Of a DNA stretch of 64,000 bases, positions 1 through 12,049 are shown piece by piece. Position 1 is the first letter of the stretch. Each line of letters begins with the position of its first letter. The translations under genes and the position numbers were made by a program. The notes beneath the pieces are model-generated. The model worked only from the letters and a program-made list of their open reading frames with translations, had not been told where the DNA came from and ran no database searches. This DNA comes from Todiramphus chloris collaris (taxonomy: Eukaryota; Chordata; Aves; Coraciiformes; Alcedinidae). The DNA lies in contig JANVCC010000018.1 of NCBI GenBank assembly GCA_025345505.1, positions 60,253,312 through 60,317,311 of the forward strand, read 5' to 3'.

Positions 1-520
1 AACTGGTTTCTCAAGTGAATGTTTTTCCCTGCCAGGCCAGCTAGCCCCACACCTGAGCTAAACCAGCCCTTGACAATGCATGGGGATCTCTTAATTGTAT
101 TTTGCCCCTCCTCAGCGTCAGGGATGTTGAAACCAGTACTGTTAGTCACAGCCAATACAACATGTCACAACAGGGAGTGCTAGCTGAAAGTAAGCGAGAC
201 ACAAAGGAGCCTTCCTGAGTGGTGCTTCCACAGCCCATAGAGCTCATGTCCATAGGATGGTCTGGCAGCCAGCAGCTGAGCTTGTCTGGAAAAACAACTA
301 TACATTGAGACTGAAAAAGGGATATCCGTAGTCATGTTAGATGGGATTAAAGTAGTGTTTGGAAGAATTCAAACCTGCTTTCTGCTGGGCATAAAACCAA
401 CCTCCAGGAATAAAGTTTTTCTGTGGGTACTTTAGTCTGTAATTGCTTCTTCTGTAATTTTCTTGTGTTTAAGCAACTTGCAGTGGCTGCTCAGATTGGC
501 ATGGAACGAGGAGGATCAAG

Positions 521-785
521 TCACAGAATCAGAGAATGGTAGGGATTGGAAGGGACCTCTGGAGATAATGGAGTCAAACCCATCTAGGGCAGGTTGTACA
601 GGAACATGTCCAGGAAGGTTTTGAAAATCCACACGGAAGGAGACTCCACAACCTCCCTGGGCAGCCTGTTCCAGCACTCTGTTATCCTCACAGTAAAGAA
701 GTTTTTTCTGATGATGAGGTGGAACCTCCTGTGTTTCCCTTTGTGTCTGTTGCCCTTTGTCCTGTTGCCATGCATTGACATGACA
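521..785 (-). mobile_element. CR1 LINE 3' fragment
   Basis: Read on the minus strand, the segment ends in the CR1 terminal octamer-like repeat (complement of TCACAGAATCAGAGAATGG) and carries the CR1 3' coding end, a Trp-Asn-Arg-Leu-Pro-Arg-Glu-Val-Val stretch. It is a typical 5'-truncated copy with no coding capacity. Confidence 0.85.
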
Positions 786-3700
786 GCCCCACCGTGCAGG
801 GCAGGCTCTCAGATAGCTCATGACACAGCTGAACTGTGTGGCACTGCAGCAGCTCCAATACCATTCATTTTTCCAAGGGCAGACTGGCCCTTTCAGGCTA
901 ACTACAATTTCTCTGGAGGTTTGAAACACTGTTTTCCTGTTAAGAAACCAAAATGCTTGAGGGCCTGTGTCAGTGGCAATAGTGGTTGGCTGCTCTTACT
1001 TCAACCTGTTATTTAGTTCAGGCATACCAGACCTGGTCTTCATGTCTGCTAATGGTAGCTACTTCCTCTGGCATGGACCTGACCTCTGCTTAACTGGCAA
1101 TGAGTGGATAGACTTATTCTTCATAGAGAAAGAGCGGTTATAGAAATCTGACACTTATTACAGTCTGTTTATCCCTCTCCCCAAGCTGAAGCAGTGTTAA
1201 CAATCGATTCTTTGCTTTTAGCACCTCTCTGGGATCATTTTTACCACTTGTACTTTTGCCAAAAAGCAGCAGCTGCTGTAGGTACGGCAAGGATGTGGCT
1301 TTCTCTTGGGAAGGCAATAACTAGTCTCGGGCTCCCATTCATAATGCCTGCTGCTACCTCATGTGCTTGTGAGCATGTAGTGCTGCAGTAATTTAACCTG
1401 AACGCTCCCAAAGTCACTGCAAAGTCAGCTATGCGCTCTGCCTTCACCAGCCTAAGCAGTTACATTTTACAGGGTGGAGGGTCCAAATAACCTCCCCAGC
1501 ACCTCTCCCTCTGCTGTGTAATCTAATATTACTTCAAAAGGATGCTGTGATAGTAACCACATTGCGCACACTCGATAGATTTCAGTATGTGCTCCTGCTA
1601 CCCTTGGCTGAAGTTCACGGCACAGATGGGAGAAGAGCTGGTACTCTCCAGGTCAGATGTGGGTAAGAGATGAGGTTAAAGGCTCAGCATGAGTCTCTGT
1701 GATAGATTCAGCAACTGCAGAACTTGTTCATGCAGGTAATGGCTGCAAGTAATAACTCACATTTGCTGACCTGCAGTGTGTTTTGTATTGACAGCGGTAA
1801 AGTAAAAATGTGCAGTTGGTCTTTTATTATGGTACAACCTAGAGAAAACAACAGCCACTGTAAATGCTGAAGAAAATACTGCATTTGATCATAAAGCTTA
1901 ACTGCTTCATTAAGTATCACAGAAGCTGCATGCCCTGACATTCTTTGCCCGTGAAAGAAGGGCAGAGGGTTCAGGTATACAAACAACCCCTTGACCAGGA
2001 TGGTGACATTCACCTCTAAAAGTCACAGAGGCTGTAAAAGCAGAAAACAGAATAACAATGGAAGATTTCAGCTGCTCCCATTAAGGCCGGATAAATTGAA
2101 TAATGGAGCACAGTGCTGGGACTACATTTTAGATACCATAGCTGATGGTTTCTTTTAGCACTTTGCCTGATACTTAAGGAGAGGAAATTTAAAAAAAAAA
2201 AAAAAAGCAAATCTTGCTTCAGTGCGGAACAGGGGTGCTTTTATATTGGTTATAACATTTCAAATTCAATAGTCTTGTAAAAGTGGAAGAACCAAGAGCC
2301 TATCACATTTTCTTTCAAAAGGAGGACAATATTAGAACAAGCCTGCTTCCTACAAAGAAATTAAAAGGACTGTCAGGGTAAATGCTTCAGTAGTGTCATG
2401 GAGAATGCTTAAAGTACCTGATTAGAGCCTTAAAATACACATACTACAACATAAAATATAAATAAATAGCTCAACACAGATAGACAACTGAATAAGGAAG
2501 CTCTTAGAAATAGAAATATCCCTTCTGTAAAGGTGTACGCTGTGTCCAAAAAAAGAACACACGGTATAATTGCTGAAAAGTGGCTTGCAATACCATCACC
2601 AGGCAGCCAGGTATTTTGAGAGCCTGCTGGCAGGGGGAATGAGAGGCCAGGGACAGAGGAGATGGTATATGCCAGCATTGAAGAAATTGTTCTGTGGGGA
2701 TGCATGAAGGGGTCCCACCCTCATAGACTTCTGTACCAAGCTGTTGTCTGGAGTTAGGATAAAGCTAAGTAATTTCAACTGGAAGAAGGAAAGGAGGACA
2801 TGTACAGTGTCTTGAGGAAGAGTTGTCTAGCTTTTGCTAAGGAAAGCCATGTGTCTTTGAAAGAGTTAAGGAACATGGGGATCAAAACGAATGAGCCACT
2901 GTGCTTTTTGGTTTCAAAGAGCTCTGGTGAAGTATCATGGGATAGAAGAGAAAGTATTCATACAGACCAGTAACTGTTTATAATAGGAAACAAAGGACAA
3001 GGCCACTTTTCACAGTGGAAGGAGTTTACTAGATCATCTTGGGATATTTCCAGATCTCTCAGGAAAGTGAGGTAAATACACATGAAAAAATGGCCCATAA
3101 AATTCCTTATCAACACACTCAAAATAACATGCAGGGAGAAAACCAGGCTCCAATACTCACACCAGCATGCCAACACTGCTCAGGGCAGAAGTGCTGGAGA
3201 CTCCATGGGCAGTTCAGGGGCAACATCAAGTCCTGCAAGGCAGAGGATGCAAACAGAGGCTTGGCAGTTATTAGGACAGGAACACTGAATGTGTCACTGG
3301 CCATGCCTGTTGTGCCTCTGTATTTGTCACATTGCATGTAGATTTCATCAACTCAGAACTAGATGAGCCATGGAGAAAGGTGTGGAATGGGCTCTGTAAC
3401 GCGCAATTAAACAGAAGAGGGCTCTTCAGCTTCAATAATTTACAGCAGAGGGAAACAGAGTTGAAGTGGAGACAAAGAGAGGAGATATTGTAATTTCATT
3501 TTTAAAGACACAACCAAGAGAATACAAGGGAAGTTACCAGGGACAGCAGTTAGATGAGGCAGGCAGATGTGCTTTTTCAGACAATGTGTATTTCAACTAT
3601 GGAACTCACTTTCATAAGACGCTTCAGATGCAAAAAATATGAGCGTGTTAAAATGATTAGAAGCTGGGTGTTAAAACATTATTTCGCTATATGGGAAGAA

Positions 3701-5468
3701 AAAGATCAATCAAGAACTGTTGTTCACAGTAGTAAAAATAAATTCCCAACAATTTCCTTGAAGTTCCTTAAACTGCAGATGGTCAGAAGGACACACTGTG
3801 AATGCTGCATGGGCTTTTTCTTATCTATTTTCTATAAGCATCTGCTACTGGCAATTGTTGGAGGCAGGGTAACAGGTTGATTGAGTGTCCCTTTTGTTTG
3901 AACCAACATGGCCAACGTAATGAGCTTTATGTATGGGCCATTAACAAAGAGATGTCTCAAATTCTCGAGTGATTTCTTCCTTACTTCCTTACTTTGTAGC
4001 TATGTGGTAAATAAGAAATAATTTTAAAAAATAACAGACATCAGAGAAGCAGAAACATCTGAGAAAATGTGAGATATACTGTGAGCTTGAGGGTACTCAA
4101 CATTCAATTGAGGTACATGAATGAAAAATATCCTTGTTTTGACCTTGTTTCTGCCAGGAGGCAGAAGCAAATTGGAAGCTGCTCAGCAGCTCTCATTAAT
4201 GAAATATTAGATTCCCTTAGTATTCATTTGCTACTTAGCATTTTTTCCTTTCCTATACCTGTATTGTGTGAGATTTAGAAAGCTGCCATTGCAATACTTG
4301 AAAGAATTCAAATTTCTGAGGTATAAACTCTGGAAAGAGATTAAGTGGACTTACAGCTTAGGGGTGAAGTAGGCAGAAGTATGTAAGACTCTGAAAGGGA
4401 GGACTGGGTTGTTAGGAACACGAGGTCCAAGGGAAGATAAGGAAGGGATTATCCGACCAGTAATGCAGGCAGATCATCTAAGAATGTCGGGAAGGATGCA
4501 AGCGAGCCACCGTGAAGCTGCCATGAGAGGAAGGAAGTCAAAGAATATAGCTAATGAATGGTTTTGACAAGACCAGATTTATTTTTTCCAGGCATACAAA
4601 ACCCCAGAGATTTTTTGTTTACTTGGTTTCTGGCTCTGCTGGGTATTAACACAAATAGCCAGATGGCCAACTACTTCTCACAAAAGGCCAGTTTCAGTGC
4701 TGGTTTGCCTTGATTTCAAAGGGCATGTTGCAGGGGATGGTACAAGCCTTTGTGATGTGTATGGTGGTGAGGAGTGTCCCCGTGAGGACACACAGCACTG
4801 GGGCAGAGCTCGGATGTGGGGCAAGGGGGGACCCACTGCTCTAATGCACCAGGACTGCTCCCAGCACTGCTCCCAGCACCCACACAATGCAACCCCTGCA
4901 AAAGCTTTCTCAGCAGCTTCAGTGAAGGAGATTCTGGGGTATTGGCGAAAGTGAGGCGTGCTTAGACTGGAAAGAAGAGATGGGGAGAGTTTGTCCTTTT
5001 CTAAAGCAAGTAAAAGAGATATGATGCACAAAACATGGACTGAAACTCTGCCCATAGTTTTGTGCAAGAGACCAAAGCAGGCGATCATCATTGGCATTAA
5101 AAATCAATGACTCAACTTAATGAGACACATTTGTTTCTCTGGCTCTGCCCCATAATACGAGACTGAAGTGGCTGCTCAAAATTAGTAGCTGGCAAATGGA
5201 GAGCAAATGAGCAGCAATATTGCTTTGGAGAGTATGTAAGCTGCCAGCAGAGTGCCAACCTGCCAAGGATTAAGCCAAACCCTGTGTGTGTGCACATTAA
5301 AAGGAATGGAATTGCTCTATTGCTGAGTGATAGGGGAGTCAGGAGCATTCTTAGCTAGTCTCATGCCTCTGGCTGCATCCTGATCTCTACAGGCAAAGGC
5401 AATATGTGTCTCATTCTATGGCTTCCAAGACACTTCTTTCTGAGCTGCTTTATGACTATTGGTTGCAA

Positions 5469-5495
5469 GATAAATGATAAATGATAAATGATACA
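5469..5495. repeat. Short GATAAAT tandem repeat
   Basis: About four tandem copies of the 7-mer GATAAAT are visible. It is a minor simple repeat in SLC2A12 intron 2. Confidence 0.7.
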
Positions 5496-6411
5496 AAAAG
5501 AGCTGATGTGGTGTGGCAAATAAATTCTTTTTTCCTTTATTCTGGTACACTACATTTCTAATTCTAATGGTCAATCCTTTAGGCTGACTCCTTGAAGTAT
5601 ATGTTAGGATGGGTGGGATATAATCCTTTTATCTCTGGAGCTATATCAGAGTACTTAAAGATTGTTGTCCAATGGTATTACAATTTGCATCACTATCTAG
5701 TGGGCAGGCTGCACACTCACACGTGCTTTCTTAAGGAAGATTGCAGTGCACCTTGGAAATCACCATTTGCTTATTCTTCCTCCAGTTTGTTAGAGCAGCA
5801 GGAGGGTTTGGGGGGAAGAGAGTGAGACACCAATGCATTACTTTCTTCCTGTTTTCTGGGCCACTTGAGGAAGAGGGCAGTGAGATGTACTTCACCTCCT
5901 ATTTTCCCCAGCCGTCCTTCTTCCCCCAACCTTCTCAACATTGTGAGCCTGTATTTTAACATGGTTTGTTGGGTTTTTTTTTAGTATTGCAATTTTCATC
6001 TCCTTGAATGTGAAAAACACTTAATGCCTGGTATGGATTTTCCTTTTTCATGCAAGCTGTTCAATATATTCTTAAATCTTTTTTCAGTGATCTTCAATTA
6101 CTGTCCATTTTTCAGCTTGAAAGAACAGTCATAAACAAGAACTTTCATACAGGCAGTGACTCCCATCTTAAGAATTACTGGGCAAGAAGTGATAGATGTA
6201 TAATGATCTAGGAATGGTAGAATTGTCTTAGTTAATGTGATTTGTTGCTCATCTTGCCCAATAACAGTACTCAGCAACAAATATGTTGGTAGGATAGCTT
6301 TATTGTAGGCAGGTATGTAACAGTGTGCACCTCTTTTCGGGTTCCCTAATAAAAGTTGATTTGAACTGATGACATGACAATTCTGTTTGCAACTGGATTT
6401 CACATCCACTG

Positions 6412-6431
6412 TCTCTCTCTCTCTCTCTCTC
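6412..6431. repeat. (CT)n microsatellite
   Basis: This is an uninterrupted CT dinucleotide run of about ten units. Confidence 0.95.
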
Positions 6432-6587
6432 ATCCTTTTTTTTTGTAGACAGATTGTCACATGAAGACAGAACAACTTGCAGGTCGAGTAAAAAAGAAAA
6501 AAGAGAGAGAAAAGGAAAAAAATTAAACAAGCTTTCAAAGGTGAATATGCTTATTCTAATCAATCACTGCCAACCAAAGGAAGAAAA

Positions 6588-6656
6588 AATAAAAAAAAAT
6601 AAAAAAAACCAAACCACAAACAAAGAAACAAACAAAAAAAACAAACAAAAAAACCC
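6588..6656. repeat. A-rich low-complexity tract
   Basis: The stretch is almost only A and C in patterns such as AAACAAAC. It makes lysine- and asparagine-rich chance reading frames. Confidence 0.9.
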
Positions 6657-9600
6657 CTCTTTTAATTAAACCCTGAAATGTGTATTCCTGTTTGTAGGTG
6701 TTTATTTGTTCAGAATATTGAATCCAGGATAATCCTCTAAGGCATTTTCAGAGGAATGACTGTAGAAGCCAGAGGCTCTAATTCATAAGGAAGCTGTGTG
6801 TGAATTAGTTCAAATTATCCCATATTTCACTTCTAAAAAGTATGGAGAGGAGAAATTATCCAGCTAGGTGGGGTAAATGAACCTGTTTTTCCAGTATCCA
6901 AGAGCTAATGTTGGTCCTTGAGGGAGTGCACAACAGAAAAGAGTTATTGGGACACAGCAATCGGGGGTGATTTAAACCTCTGCTCTTGCAAAATAGAAAG
7001 TTGCGCATATGCTTTACAAAGCTCCCAGTGGAAAAGCTAGGCAGCTTTTTGCAGCACTTACTTAGTGAGAGGCTTGCAGTGATCCAGTTTTTAAAGTCCC
7101 TTACTGGTCACTGCTGCTCACACTCTCCTTTGGTTGCTGCTGGAGGAAGACAGCCAAGAGGAAGGTGTGGAGGCTCTCAGTCTGCCTGCCACAAAGTGGT
7201 TGTTAGTTCTCCTTTCTTAAGAGTTTTTTGCATTTATGGTTGATTTTCAAAGGAAACAGAAGCTGGGTGCTCTCCTCTGTCCCCGCTGCCTTTGAGAAAA
7301 TCTTCCTGGTTTTCCTTCCAGAGATCAATGTGAAACTTGGATGACATGGGGAGAAACAGTGTTGTGGCTTTATGAACTGCCTTACCATTAGGCCATGCTT
7401 ACTGCACTTTGGCTACCAGTCTACACCTTCATCAACAGTGCCAGTAAGCTGTGTAATTGCACATATTTACCTTTCTGGCATAATTATTTTCTCATACTTA
7501 GTAATAAATGTTTTATTTTGATGATCTTTGCGAGTGAAATAAAATACTGTCTTTGCACTTGAATTCCTACAGACAATTCTAGTTTTTGCACAAAACTGTT
7601 CCGAGATCATCTCTAAAAAATTCCTCCCAGTCCTCTCTCCCAAAGAAAACTGGATTTCTGAAGCTTGACATATGCCATACAAACTTTTCCTGCAGATTTC
7701 AGTGTCACAATGATCTTCTCTCCCAGAACATGTTCAAGGAGACAAATGCAAAATCTTTCATTGTCTTTGATAAGATTATCAAAGGCCACTATTATTTACT
7801 GAATGCTTAAATGCAACACTTGACCTACAAAGTAAGAAGGGCATATTTGGCTGATGGTAAGCAGTCTTGATTATCACATGAAAGTTTGTAGGAGATGGTG
7901 TGCTAAACTCACTTGACGGTGCACCACTTTAAAGAAGGTAATGTCCCTGCAGAAGAAAAGAGGATCTCTAGGTTCAATTACTAGCTAGAATCACAGCAAT
8001 ATTCACTCTCTAGATTTTTTAATAAAGTGAGTCTGGAGTCTGCTTCATTTTGGCCAACAGCTACTAACTAGCCTGAGCTGAACTTTATGCCTAATTTTAA
8101 GGACAGAAGCCATTCCTCTTAAGCAGTGCTTTTGTGTCTATTTGTTTAATAACGTACAATTACTATTAGAGTGATATTTATATAATCCAGAGCACAAAGA
8201 TCAGAATAATGACTCAAATCGACATTTAAGGAGAGCATAGTACTCCAAAACACAAATAGTCCCCTACCTTTTCTAGGTAGTCCTTGGAGGGCCGTATTTT
8301 GTGCTCAGGAACAGCAGATTGAACCACTGTCACTGCAGAGACACAGGAATATTGGCTGGAATGTGGTGTTGCCACTCTCTTTTCACAGTACCAAGGGCTC
8401 TCTCTTTCAGAAGGCAAAGCCCTTGGCCTGGTCTCCAACACTATCCCTCATTCACATACTTAACAGCTATGAACAGCAACACAGATGTCAGTGAAAATGA
8501 CAACCCTGATTTCAGGTGTACACATCAGAAGTTTAAGTTTAGTCTCCAGGTTGAACAAGGTTCAATTTGGTCCTAAAATAATTAATGCGAAACTCCTGCT
8601 GACATTGCCGTGTCTTCTAACTGCAAAAAAGTTTGGTTTTTTTTTTCTTCTCTCTAATATGATCTTTTTTATACCTAAAAAAGCCTTCCAGTCTTGTAGG
8701 CTCACTCAAGTTAGATAAGACTAAGATATTTTAGAGAACACCTCCCACAAATTGAAATCCTATAATTCATCATTCAACTACCGAAGAACATCATAAATTT
8801 GTTTGCACTTCAGTACTACCAATCAGCCTGTGAAAAAGCAAAGATTCCAGGGTTAGCTAATTTGTCAGCAAGGGGCTTCAGATAAACCTTGTCTGGCACA
8901 AAGAAATAGGGAGAAGCAGGCAATTCACAGTCCTTGCTTTATTTTTCATTTTGGCCTGCCTTTTCTTTTTACTGTAGCTTGGTAGTACGGCCAGAGTGTG
9001 AAATAAAGGCCAGATGAGGCACCATTTGAATAACACAGGAATAATAAACTAGAAAAATGCTAGGAGTGTCATATTCAAACCACATGGATGCATGCATTAA
9101 AAGATGATTCAGTGCAAATGAATAGCGCTAGGAATCTTGTCATAAAAATAAAAAATCCAAGATAATTTTTTAATTAACTAAAAAAGGACTTTCAGTACTG
9201 ATCCTCAGTGAAACATGCACATTTCCAAGGTTTGTTATCCTCTTTCAGATCCAAAAAAGCACTGAAGCGCTTGCTTATTTTTGAGCACTTGATTTAATCC
9301 CCACCACAATGTCTTTTTCCAGAGTAAGCCACAAAACAATATAAAATTGATGCTGCTCATTTCTTTGAAATTTAAGGCCAGACCACAGTTGCTTCACAAA
9401 ATGTAGAAGCTAAAAAATAGAACATTACAAACAAATGTCATGCAAGGCAATGTTAAGCATGAATGCCTGTCAACATCAAATTCATGTGCACTATAAATTA
9501 ATACAATAACTACATGTTTTGTAAAAGCCTGAAAAAGCACAGTAATGTCAAAGACATTAATGTGAATTCTAGACATATCTATCTTTCTACTAATGTTTTC

Positions 9601-10327
9601 CAAGCTAGTGCAAGGCCATACAACTTACAATACTTCAAAAGGTAGCAACAACCAACTAAATCCATGGAGTATCAGAATTTACACACTGAGAATTCTCTTT
9701 CCCACAAGATTTTCCAGTTTCTCATAGAGGATTTTGTGGCTAAGATTAAGTCTAAGAGCATTTTAGGACAGAGAAAAATCAGTCCTATGCAATGTGAATC
9801 ATAAGGGTGGCAAGAGATATAATCTCTGTAATCGAGTCCCTGGACTGTTCAGTGTCATACGTGAAACCAGCTGTTCTGGTTTTTGTTACAGATGCATTAA
9901 GAGACAGGTGGAAGACACAGAAAAGGTTTTGCATTTAACGTTGCTAATGAATTATGCTTTAACTCAGGTAGACAGCTACTCTAAGAAACACAGGAGCAAA
10001 GTTAAGGTGACTAAATTTGTCTCCACTGTAATTCTCTGGACTTTTGGGAAACATTCAAGCTCCAGTTTTGGCTTTCTCAATCCAATAAAATACATAAAGA
10101 CTCCCACAGACCACATAAGATTGCATAAGAAAGACAGTGATGGTTTGAAACATCCTTATTTCCTTCCTCGCCTCCATGGATTTAACTTTTCTTGTGAACC
10201 CTTGAGCTTTCTTCCATCCTCCTTGATTCTTCTTGCTCGATCCTTCCCCACTGTCCTCAGCATTGGTTTAAAACTGCATTTAAATGACTTCATCAATCCA
10301 CAATAAGATGCAGACAAATCAAGTGGG

Positions 10328-10352
10328 GTTTTGTTTTGTTTTGTTTTGTTTT
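10328..10352. repeat. (TTTTG)n simple repeat
   Basis: About five copies of TTTTG lie directly before the GGAGA repeat. Confidence 0.9.
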
Positions 10353-10360
10353 TACATGGG

Positions 10361-10497
10361 GAGAGGAGAGGAGAGGAGAGGAGAGGAGAGGAGAGGAGAG
10401 GAGAGGNNNNNNNNNNGGAGAGGAGAGGAGAGGAGAGGAGAGGAGAGGAGAGGAGAGGAGAGGAGAGGAGAGGAGAGGAGAGGAGAGGAGAGGAGAA
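10361..10497. repeat. (GGAGA)n pentanucleotide repeat with assembly gap
   Basis: The pentamer GGAGA (GAGAG in other phases) is repeated about 25 times, and a run of ten Ns at 10407-10416 interrupts it. The true length is therefore unknown. On the minus strand it reads CTCTCC and abuts the 3' end of a CR1 fragment, so it probably grew from the CR1 terminal repeat. Confidence 0.95.
10407..10416. other. Assembly gap (10 N)
   Basis: Ten consecutive N bases inside the GGAGA repeat mark an unresolved gap whose real size is not known. Confidence 1.
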
Positions 10498-10499
10498 GA

Positions 10500-10640
10500 A
10501 TATAGTTCATTTGGAAGGGACCTATGACAATTATCTAGTCCAACTGCCTGACCAGGGCTGGCCAAAAGTCAAAGCATGCTATATGAGAAATGCTACCACT
10601 CAGTCTAATTGAGCTTCCTGATCACCGCAAATTCCTTCAC
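10500..10640 (-). mobile_element. CR1-type LINE 3' fragment, diverged
   Basis: On the plus strand TTGGAAGGGACCTATGACAA and the following words for two-residue-split GTCCAACTGCCTGACC are the complement of a common avian CR1 3' end. The copy is short and diverged. It points toward the GGAGA array, which stands where the element's terminal repeat should be. Confidence 0.7.
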
Positions 10641-12029
10641 TCCTTCAATAGTAAGTGAAGAAAGGAGGGCTGCACCAAAGTAGAGGTGAGAGAGCAGGGG
10701 TCTGAAAGCCCCCTGGTAGGTGGAAAGAATATTTCCCTTTGTCAATTACCTGAGGAATCTGGCTCTCACATCCATTACATTTCCAAACATGTTGAAACAT
10801 CTGCTCTGTTTTAGGTATAAGTTAGATCAGTTTTAAAGCATTCATTCAAGCTGATAGAAATTTAACTCTAACATACTCAATATGGCAAATATGTTCGGCT
10901 TTAAACTACGAACAGACATCTTTCATTCCAGTCTAGTCTTTCACTCCAGACTAGTCTTTTATCAATAAAAATTTGGTCTTAAGATTTGCCCTCACAAGGA
11001 ATTTGACTTCACTGACTCTCCTGCGTGGGTTTTGCTCCTCACAGGGCTGACAAGTCACACAGAGATCTCCCACAGCAGTGAGCTGGTGCGTTGCAGCAGG
11101 GCTTGCTGGAGTTCATAGTCATTCCTCCTTCTTGGCAGGAACCCAGCCTAGGGGACACAAAGCCACAATCCCAAGTCTCTGATGTGGGAAGAATTTAATC
11201 AGTGTGAAACTAGAAACCTAAGGGTGGCTTGGTGGCCTGCTGCCCTTCCCTGTGCTAGGATGACATGGGTGCTCAAACCTGGGGTGCAAGCATCCAGGTT
11301 AAATCTGAATGGAAAGCAGACACAAAACAGTCTTTAGCAACAGGAAACTCAAAAGGGAAGCCATTTCCCTTCTACACCTCTGCTGTGAGGATAGGTTTCC
11401 TGGTGAAGAAAGTGATGGCAGTGACCATGAACTGACAGTTTGTTAACCTGTGTGGACACAGGCAGGGATTTATTTGACCCCTTTTTCTGCCTACTAAGCT
11501 TTGAATGTGCCAACTAACCTCAGCCAGGCAGTTGTATGTGCCTCTGCACACACACACACAGAGCAGAGAGATGTTAGGGGTCTCTAAATGCAGGAGGAGC
11601 GTCAGTCCAAAGTGCCTGTGAGTCAGCAGCTGAGAGTCCATTGTGGGACACCCTGTGGGAAACCACTGTCCCCAGACTGCTTCTCATTGTGTGGGGCCTG
11701 TGCTCACCTTCTCCTAGTACATTACCCTCAGACATGCTTTGCATTTATTTCCTGTTTGGGTTTCACAGCCCTGGGCACTGGAAAGGTGCTCTCACAGCCA
11801 GCTGGTCTCATGTCTGAGAAGGCTTCCCATGGGTATTTAATTCCAGTACTTAACAGGTTTTAATCAATAAAAAAGCAGTTCCACCCCTACAAACACCCAT
11901 TCACAAGAGCTGTGCTTCAGTGGGACTCTAACAGCTATGTGGAAAAGCAGAGTTTACATTAAGTTATAAATCCCTTCTCCAAGACCCTGTTATGCATCTA
12001 TTTGTTGACCACAAAGATGTTATTTTTAC

Positions 12030-12049
12030 TTTTTTTTTTTTTTTTTTTT
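12030..12049. repeat. T homopolymer
   Basis: A run of about 20 T in SLC2A12 intron 2. Confidence 0.95.

Noticed and set aside
9794-10306. 170-codon open frame on the plus strand inside SLC2A12 intron 2
   Set aside because: No similarity is recognised, there is no promoter or Kozak support, and amino-acid content looks random. Kept only as a remark.
10284-10612. Frames encoding Glu/Arg/Gly or Ser/Leu/Pro repeats
   Set aside because: They are translations of the GGAGA repeat across an N gap, not genes.
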